Position numbers and translations under genes: made by a program. Positions 5,910 to 10,886 of a DNA stretch of 10,886 nt are shown here, piece after piece (positions within the stretch are counted from its first letter, which is position 1; every line of letters starts with the position of its first letter). Location of the stretch: assembly GCA_964476375.1 (NCBI GenBank), contig CAYYZW010000293.1:1-10886 (forward strand). The letters run 5' to 3'. The notes beneath the pieces were generated by a model. The model was not told the origin of the DNA. It made no database searches and saw only the letters and a list, made by a program, of their open reading frames with translations. This DNA is from SAT2750 sp964476375 (GTDB lineage Bacteria > Planctomycetota > Planctomycetia > Pirellulales > Pirellulaceae).

Positions 5910-6941
5910 CTAGTCCGCTACCGCCGGGTGATAGCCCCGGGTGGAAAGACGGATGCGATAGAAACCGGCACCCGCCGTCACGTAAAGCGTGCTGGCCTCT
6001 TTCCCCTTGCCGAAACAGCAGTTGGTCGGCAACTCGGGAGTCTGGATGTACCCCAGCTCCTGGCCCCGCTGGGTGAAAATATAGATCCCGAACGTCTGCT
6101 CTGAACGCACCGCCGCGTAGAGATGTCCGTCCGTATCCATCGTCATCCCGTCGATCCCCAGCTGGTCACCAAAATTCACGATCACCCGCTTCCGCCCCGG
6201 CGTGCCGTCCTTCCTGAGCCGAAAGGCATTGAGCGTCATCCGTCCACGGACGGCATCCGGATTGCTTTCCGCCTCGGCCGTTCCGTTATCCGTTTCCGCG
6301 ATAAAAATCGTGCTGGCATCCTCCGAGAGGATAATCCCGTTGGGCTTACTGATCCCGGTCTTCAGCCGCAGCAGCGTCCCTTCCGGATCCAGCCGATAGA
6401 CGTCGTAACTGTCCAGTTCCATCTTCTCCGGCCCCACGTACTTCGGATCGGTAAAGTAAATACTCCCGTCCGGGTGAATCACGATATCGTTGGGAGAGTT
6501 AAACCGCTTGCCCTGGTACCGTTCCACAATCGGGCTGAGGGTGCCGTCCGCCCTGATCTCCACCAGCGCCCTCTGGCCCCCCAGGGGCGAGGCCGTACAG
6601 GCAATCAGGCGGCCGTCACGGGTGAACATCAGGCCATTGGCCATCTTGCTGTCGGGTGCATGGATCCCGGTGGCACCCGTTGCCGGGTTGAACTTCATCA
6701 CGCGAGCCGGACGGGCATCAAAGGGCTGGGCAAAATCACTGAAGTACATCAGGCCATCGGGTCCCGCCGCCGCTCCCTCGGTAAATCCACCCTCTTCCCA
6801 GAGTGTCTCCAGCATCGCCCCCTCGGGAATGATCCCTTTCCCACCACGGACCACCAGGTCCTGGGCTGGAAGCAACCCGGCCATCAAACCGGTCCAGAGA
6901 AGACTGGTAACAACCGCCAGCATGGGGGTAACGACTCTCAC
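5910..6941 (-). CDS. Exported SMP-30/gluconolactonase-type beta-propeller protein
   Basis: A 343-residue protein of the SMP-30/gluconolaconase/LRE-like superfamily, six-bladed propellers that hydrolyse sugar lactones or related esters at a divalent-metal centre. The N-terminus (residues 1-27, ending LLPAQD) looks like a cleavable Sec signal peptide, so it should act outside the cytoplasm. The metal site is traceable: E55 in FTEGAA, N201 in KPNGIILSED and D264 in GIDGMTMD, with N151 in NSPNDIVIHPDGSIYFTDP at the expected substrate-side position. Repeated 'PDG.(I/M)YF(S/T)D' blade strands are clear at 61-69 and 157-165. The start is a GTG at 6941, chosen because GAGGTG lies seven bases upstream and the signal peptide begins there; an ATG at 6923 is the alternative. 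The exact substrate is unknown. It follows the amidase gene on the same strand by about 100 bases but has its own candidate promoter. Confidence 0.87.
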   Translation of the reverse strand: MRVVTPMLAVVTSLLWTGLMAGLLPAQDLVVRGGKGIIPEGAMLETLWEEGGFTEGAAAGPDGLMYFSDFAQPFDARPARVMKFNPATGATGIHAPDSKMANGLMFTRDGRLIACTASPLGGQRALVEIRADGTLSPIVERYQGKRFNSPNDIVIHPDGSIYFTDPKYVGPEKMELDSYDVYRLDPEGTLLRLKTGISKPNGIILSEDASTIFIAETDNGTAEAESNPDAVRGRMTLNAFRLRKDGTPGRKRVIVNFGDQLGIDGMTMDTDGHLYAAVRSEQTFGIYIFTQRGQELGYIQTPELPTNCCFGKGKEASTLYVTAGAGFYRIRLSTRGYHPAVAD

Positions 6942-7007
6942 GGGCTCTCACCTCATTTTTCACGGGAAACAGGACTCCTCCTGCACGGCAGCAGGCAGGC
7001 AGCCCTG

Positions 7008-7036
7008 AAGATAGCTCTCTCTCGCCGGGAACGCAA
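7008..7036 (-). promoter_or_regulatory. Candidate sigma70-type promoter for the SMP-30 gene
   Basis: Minus strand: TTGCGT (7036-7031), a 17-base spacer, TATCTT (7013-7008). It lies in the 101-base gap after the amidase stop and would give a leader of about 60 bases. Its -35 box shares TTGC with the two other promoter candidates in the window. Confidence 0.4.
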
Positions 7037-7042
7037 ACATCG

Positions 7043-8482
7043 CTAGCCGCGCTGGGCGCCGGCAATCCCCGGCGACCGCCGCCATGTCCCGGTCGCCTGC
7101 TCCAGGGCATGGGCCAGTTGCAGCACACCCCATTCGTCATGATGCCGGCCCACAATCTGGATACCCACCGGAAGCCCGTCACTGGTGAACCCGAAGGGAA
7201 CCGAGATCGCCGGAAGACCGGTCACGGTCACGAAATAGCAGGACTGCATCCAGTCGATGTAGGTCTCCATCGAGACCCCCTCTACTTCTTCGATGTACGG
7301 CTGTTCCACATCAAAGGGGGGGACCTGGCTGACCGGCATGACGAGAAAATCGTACTTCTGGAAAAACCGGTGGACACGGCCCAGCAGCAGCGACCGTTGC
7401 CGCGCGGCCTCGGCAAGCTGCATCCCGGTCAGCACGAGTCCCTGCTCCACGTTCCAGCAGACCGTCTCCTTTACCTGCTCACGATGCTTTTCCACCAGCG
7501 GGCCATATTTCATGGCAAATCGCCAGGCACGAAAGACCTTGAAAATATTGTCCGCGTCTCGAAAATCGGGCGCATCCTGTTCCAGCTCGCATCCCAGTTC
7601 CGTCAGCACCGGAGCAGCCGGCGCGAGGGCCTCACGCACATCCGCGTGCACCGGGATCTGGCCTTCCAGGTCCAGGCTGAAAGCGATCCGCACCTGCTGG
7701 AAATCCCTCTGCAGGGAGCCGGCAAAGATCTCCCCGGGCTGTTCAATCGAGATCGGCACACGCGGATCCGGACCGGCCATGACCTGCAACAGCAGAGCCA
7801 CGTCCTCGACCGTGCGGGCCATCGGCCCCTGGACACCGAGCGGGAACCAGGGTGTTTCACTGGGCCAGATCGGTACCCGGCCGGGCGAGGTGCGAAAGCC
7901 GACAACATTACAGAAGTTCGCCGGGTTCCGCAGGGAACCTCCCATGTCGCTCCCGTCGGCTATCGGCATCATCCCGCATGCCAGGGCCACTGCAGCGCCC
8001 CCACTACTCCCCCCGCAGGTCCGCGTGAGATCATAGGGATTCCTCGTCGCCCCAAAAACCGGGTTGAAGGTCTGCGAACCGGCACCAAATTCCGGGACAT
8101 TGGTCTTTCCAATCGTTATCGCCCCTGCCCCCTGGAGTCGATCAATAATCAGGTCATTCTGCTCGGGAACAAAGTCCGCAAAGAGGGGCGACCCGTAAGT
8201 GGTGCGGATGCCGCGTGTCGCAGCCAGGTCCTTGTGGGCCACCGGGAGTCCATGCAACAGGCCCAGTGGTTCCTTCGCCGCCCGCTGCTGGTCAGCCTGG
8301 ACCGCCTGCTGCCGGGCCTGGTCATCGGTATGGGTGATGACGGCATTGACTTCTGCGTTCCACCGGGCCTGCTGGGCCAGGTGGGCATCGAGCAGTTCCA
8401 GGCAGGAAATCTCCCCATCCAGGATCATCTGCCGCATGGTGACTGCCGGCAAGAAGCAGAGTTCGGTCGCTTCCAGGGTCAT
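7043..8482 (-). CDS. Amidase (amidase-signature family hydrolase)
   Basis: A 479-residue enzyme of the amidase-signature superfamily, which hydrolyses carboxamide bonds with a Ser-cisSer-Lys triad. K84 in GLPVAHKD, S159 in GGSSGG and nucleophile S183 in GSDMGGSLRNPA are at the family's spacing (24 residues between the two serines). GLLHGLPVAHKDL (74-86) and the later DFLVMPVSQVPPF and GLPAISVPFGF segments complete the fold; length is typical. It lacks gatB/gatC neighbours and reads like a general amidase rather than the GatA subunit of the tRNA amidotransferase, though its substrate cannot be predicted. No signal peptide is seen, so it should be cytoplasmic. The ATG at 8482 is preceded by TGAGGAA about seven bases upstream. 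Next gene on the same strand is the SMP-30 protein; the upstream neighbour is divergent. Confidence 0.9.
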   Translation of the reverse strand: MTLEATELCFLPAVTMRQMILDGEISCLELLDAHLAQQARWNAEVNAVITHTDDQARQQAVQADQQRAAKEPLGLLHGLPVAHKDLAATRGIRTTYGSPLFADFVPEQNDLIIDRLQGAGAITIGKTNVPEFGAGSQTFNPVFGATRNPYDLTRTCGGSSGGAAVALACGMMPIADGSDMGGSLRNPANFCNVVGFRTSPGRVPIWPSETPWFPLGVQGPMARTVEDVALLLQVMAGPDPRVPISIEQPGEIFAGSLQRDFQQVRIAFSLDLEGQIPVHADVREALAPAAPVLTELGCELEQDAPDFRDADNIFKVFRAWRFAMKYGPLVEKHREQVKETVCWNVEQGLVLTGMQLAEAARQRSLLLGRVHRFFQKYDFLVMPVSQVPPFDVEQPYIEEVEGVSMETYIDWMQSCYFVTVTGLPAISVPFGFTSDGLPVGIQIVGRHHDEWGVLQLAHALEQATGTWRRSPGIAGAQRG

Positions 8483-8690
8483 CCGTTATTCCTCAGGGTG
8501 TTTCATTTGTCTGTCCTGTTTTACTACATGACTGGTGGATTCTGCAGCACCTGACACCGGTCCCGCATCAAAAACAGGGAGGAAAACCCTTGTATATTGT
8601 ATATTCTCATTTTCTTGCTGTTTGGTACACGAGATGCATCACAAAGGAAACAGACCACAGCAGCAGCAACCAAGGGGAAGGCGCACGCGG
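8483..8690. promoter_or_regulatory. Divergent spacer with AT-rich island and inverted repeat
   Basis: This 208-base gap separates the divergent amidase and 8691 genes. It holds a perfect eight-base inverted repeat, CCTGTTTT (8515-8522) and AAAACAGG (8571-8578), 48 bases apart. It also has a tandem repeat TGTATAT-TGTATAT (8591-8604) giving TATATT boxes (8593-8598, 8600-8605) in an otherwise GC-rich context. This is the likeliest promoter site for the plus-strand gene, but no matching -35 box is visible in either direction. A GTG at 8535 would extend that gene through this region, which I consider unlikely. Confidence 0.35.
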
Positions 8691-9194
8691 ATGAAAATAG
8701 AAACTCGCAAGATTCAGCATACAGACGGGCGCCTGGAAGTGCGGCGGATCTTTGCCGACGAGAACATGGCCGGCTGGGATGCCAAGAATCCCCTTGCTTT
8801 TGAAAAGAGTATTGTCTGGCTCGAGGATGCCATCGACCGGGAATACGTCCGCTTTGCCATGATTCGCAATGCCCGCAGCCGACGGGGAGAACTGGTCATC
8901 GACGACGGCAGTCGGCGGATCGTTGGCTATGCCAGGCTCACCCCGGACGCCCCTTTTGACCGCAGTATCCAGGGCTACGCCCGCAGGGTCTTCTACGTCT
9001 TTGACGACGAGGTGGAACGGGAAGCCCGTCGTGACGGCATGGTCCACCCGATCAGCCGCTGCGTGGATCCCCACTCGGTCCTGCCCACGGTGATGGGAAA
9101 GATGCCGGGTTGCAACAAGGGCATGCGGCTGACCCTGGCCCACCTGAATTCTGCCGAGGTGCGACCATCGTCGGACCCGGAAGAGGCGCTCTAA
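8691..9194 (+). CDS. Hypothetical protein, no recognised family
   Basis: A 167-residue, highly charged soluble protein that I do not recognise. It has no signal peptide or membrane segment. It is rich in Arg, Asp and Glu and has only two Cys (in SRCVDPHS and MPGCNKGM). An alternating strand-like stretch, GELVIDDGSRRIVGYARL followed by RRVFYVFDDEVEREARRDG, suggests a small alpha/beta fold. No catalytic motif is evident. I chose ATG 8691 because AAGGGGAAGG ends nine bases upstream and because the candidate promoter at 8591-8605 lies upstream of it. In-frame starts at 8634 (ATG) and 8535 (GTG) would add low-complexity sequence (a Gln run and Arg-rich stretch) unlikely to be translated. It is divergent from the amidase and convergent, 18 bases apart, with the gene at 9213. 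Confidence 0.7.
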   Translation: MKIETRKIQHTDGRLEVRRIFADENMAGWDAKNPLAFEKSIVWLEDAIDREYVRFAMIRNARSRRGELVIDDGSRRIVGYARLTPDAPFDRSIQGYARRVFYVFDDEVEREARRDGMVHPISRCVDPHSVLPTVMGKMPGCNKGMRLTLAHLNSAEVRPSSDPEEAL

Positions 9195-9200
9195 CGAGCG
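9187..9200. terminator. Small hairpin between convergent genes
   Basis: CGCTC (9187-9191), loop TAAC, GAGCG (9196-9200): a five-pair GC stem enclosing the TAA stop of the plus-strand gene in the short convergent gap. No T tract on either side; weak candidate for a shared terminator. Confidence 0.2.
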
Positions 9201-9212
9201 ATCACGCGACAC

Positions 9213-10859
9213 TTATTCCCCTGGCTCCCCGGCCGAGGGAAAGTTCACCTTGTAGCCCATGTCATCCCCGCTGGGTGAGTCGTCGTTCCTCTTTCCCCCG
9301 TCGTCCTGGTGATTCCGCCCCACGCTGTAGAGATAGAAACCATCGCCCCGCTGGATGTACCGAATCGATCTTCCCGAGTAAATATCGGTCGGTACTTTCT
9401 TGATGAAAACCGGGGCCAGTTCCTCCAGCCTGGATGGATATCGCCCATGTTGCTTGTGGAATATCGAGAGTCCCATGGCGGTCTGCACCATCTGTATGTT
9501 CATCGCCCCCCGTTCCGGAACATCCACCGCCCGGGTTACGGAGGGAACCAGCAGGGCGATCAGGATCGACCCCATCTGTTCGGATGCGACCTGGCGAACA
9601 TCCTTCCCCTTGAAAAGCAGCTGCTGTGCCAGGGCACCGGCCTTCCCCGCATGTCTCGCCATGTCCTGGATCTCTTCTTCAAACTCCGCAAACTTCTTTT
9701 CCCTTTCGCTGCGTGACTTGAGCGAACCGATCTTGTCGATCCGGTCATACATTTCATTCCCCATCTCCATGACAATGTTCCAGTCAACAAGCGTGCCGAA
9801 CACACCCTTGCCAGCCGACTCAAGTAATGAAGATGAATTTTCACCCTCCGTACCGACCACTTCATCGATCACCTTCAGACCCCGCCTGGACAGCTCCTGC
9901 GTGATATCCAGGAACGTGTAACGTTCAAAGAGACTGATCTTGTCCACCATGGAAGCAAACGGGGGCAACATGTCCAGCTGCTGCTGGTAAGCCCGGAGCT
10001 GCTCCACCGACAGGCCGCCATGCTCGACCAGGGCGATCTCGCCACGGATAGCAATGCCATCGATGGCAACGCCCACCAGGCCTTCAATCACGGTCCCCCC
10101 CTTGGAACAGACACGCCCCAGCCGGTGGCAGGCAAGAAAATTGCCTTCCGCTTTCTGGAGCTTGCCTCTCTGGAGCTGGGCAAACCCGTCAATCACCAGC
10201 AACCGGGCCATGGTCCGGCTATGGACAGCTCCCGGGAGCAGGACCATCGTCAGGTTTGCCTCCTGCTGCTCGGCTCCGGTGACATAGGGCATGTAATAGT
10301 GGGTTCGCCGGCTTGCCTCGTGGGCCAGCTTCACCGTCCGTTCATTCCGCTTGAGCCAGCGGACTACCTGGGGGTATTTTTTCAGCATCCAGGGCCCGGA
10401 GAGAACCTTCTCATAAGCCTCCTCCGCTTTCCCTCGGACTGCGGAGAGGGCATCCGGGGTATCCTTTCCCCCACCGGCGAGATGTTCCTGCTCGAGAAAC
10501 TCCTCCAGGCCAATATAATACTCGCCCTCCTCCGGGGGCGGGGTGATACCAAGCCGGCGAAAATATTCCGGCACCAGGTCCGGCACCAGGTCCTGTCGGC
10601 CAAACGCCTGCCAGATCGGCACTCCCGCATTATTGGCAGGAGTCACCCCCTGGTTCCCCTTCTTGTTGATCGCTGCCTGGTAATCGACATAGCCCTTCTC
10701 ATCCCGCGGATCGGTGATGTGGGTCGTCTGCTTGCTGATGCGGATCAACCCGACCGTTTCGACCTTGGGATCTTCTGCCGCATCCTGCCGGGGGATGAAG
10801 GTCCCCACGCCCAGGGAGCAGAACGCCACCGCCAGGATAAAACGCCGTCTCGTGCCCAT
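9213..10859 (-). CDS. Exported protein with pseudopilin-like C-terminal domain
   Basis: A 548-residue protein that begins with MGTRRRFILAVAFCSLGVG, a Sec signal peptide or N-terminal anchor (about residues 4-22). The central part is mostly helical and charged, with possible coiled-coil character around RSEREKKFAEFEEEIQDMARHAG, and matches no family I can name. The last ~95 residues (453-548) resemble the globular end of type II secretion major pseudopilins (GspG): an opening helix, then HGRYPSRLEELAP (470-482), KKVPTDIYSG and FYLYSVGRNHQDDGG (508-522). The acidic Asn/Asp-rich loop after this is where GspG binds calcium. The usual prepilin N-terminal helix and peptidase site are absent, so this is not itself a pilin. 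Such tails recur in planctomycete secreted proteins as I recall them. AGGGAGA precedes the ATG by about six bases. Role unknown. Confidence 0.75.
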   Translation of the reverse strand: MGTRRRFILAVAFCSLGVGTFIPRQDAAEDPKVETVGLIRISKQTTHITDPRDEKGYVDYQAAINKKGNQGVTPANNAGVPIWQAFGRQDLVPDLVPEYFRRLGITPPPEEGEYYIGLEEFLEQEHLAGGGKDTPDALSAVRGKAEEAYEKVLSGPWMLKKYPQVVRWLKRNERTVKLAHEASRRTHYYMPYVTGAEQQEANLTMVLLPGAVHSRTMARLLVIDGFAQLQRGKLQKAEGNFLACHRLGRVCSKGGTVIEGLVGVAIDGIAIRGEIALVEHGGLSVEQLRAYQQQLDMLPPFASMVDKISLFERYTFLDITQELSRRGLKVIDEVVGTEGENSSSLLESAGKGVFGTLVDWNIVMEMGNEMYDRIDKIGSLKSRSEREKKFAEFEEEIQDMARHAGKAGALAQQLLFKGKDVRQVASEQMGSILIALLVPSVTRAVDVPERGAMNIQMVQTAMGLSIFHKQHGRYPSRLEELAPVFIKKVPTDIYSGRSIRYIQRGDGFYLYSVGRNHQDDGGKRNDDSPSGDDMGYKVNFPSAGEPGE

Positions 10860-10886
10860 GTTCTTTCTCCCTGTTTCTGCTCCGCG

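Noticed and set aside
6123..7046. Plus-strand open frame (307 codons) opposite the SMP-30 gene
   Set aside because: Arg/Pro/His-rich translation without domain; the minus strand has a signal peptide and propeller motifs.
7109..8554. Long plus-strand open frame (481 codons) opposite the amidase gene
   Set aside because: The translation is low in hydrophobic core residues, rich in Arg/His/Gln and has no domain; the opposite strand encodes a full amidase with its catalytic triad. It is an antisense shadow of GC-rich coding sequence.
8535..8690. GTG or ATG starts that would extend the 8691 gene upstream
   Set aside because: The extra residues are low-complexity (Gln run, Arg-rich), the AT-rich island lies within them, and the best ribosome site precedes 8691.
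1..10886. CRISPR array, insertion sequence, phage genes, toxin-antitoxin or defence cassette
   Set aside because: No regularly spaced repeats, terminal inverted repeats, transposase or integrase motifs, or recognised defence domains are visible on either strand; the tRNA gene shows no nearby integrase or duplicated tRNA 3' end.

Overview
The window reads as an ordinary chromosomal segment of a GC-rich planctomycete (Planctomycetota). This is an inference from three things. The gene at the left edge resembles a membrane-protein family I associate with planctomycetes (DUF6798-like). The secreted protein at the right edge ends in a pseudopilin-like tail of a kind I associate with that phylum. 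Genes are mostly transcribed alone or in pairs, with many exported or membrane-anchored products and no large operons. I see no phage, transposon, CRISPR array, integrase or obvious defence system.

Layout, left to right. (1) 1-2201, minus strand: xylulokinase (xylB), whose TAA stop overlaps by one base the ATG (TAATG) of a multi-pass membrane protein that runs off the left edge. The second gene is truncated by the window and fills all of 1-681. (2) 2202-2370: a divergent intergenic region with a candidate xylB promoter, an inverted repeat and a short direct repeat. (3) 2371-3795, plus strand: a lipoprotein resembling ABC sugar-binding proteins, with no permease genes beside it. (4) 3874-5722, plus strand: a probable two-gene unit with its own TATAAT-containing promoter, encoding a membrane-anchored protein of unknown function and a membrane-anchored deiminase of the agmatine/peptidyl-arginine deiminase family. 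(5) 5733-5890: two perfect hairpins, then a tRNA-Ala (anticodon CGC). (6) 5910-8482, minus strand: an exported SMP-30/gluconolactonase-type beta-propeller and an amidase-signature hydrolase. (7) 8483-8690: a divergent spacer with an AT-rich island. (8) 8691-9194, plus strand: a hypothetical protein, convergent with (9) 9213-10859, minus strand: a large exported protein whose last ~95 residues look like the C-terminal domain of a type II secretion pseudopilin.

Functionally the window mixes carbohydrate handling (xylulose phosphorylation, a possible sugar-binding lipoprotein, a lactonase-like propeller) with amide/guanidine hydrolysis (amidase, deiminase). Apart from the translationally coupled xylB pair and the 3874-5722 pair, nothing forces these genes into one pathway. 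The closest to unexplored biology are the coupled membrane protein, the propeptide-less anchored deiminase, the two unknown proteins and the pseudopilin-tailed protein.
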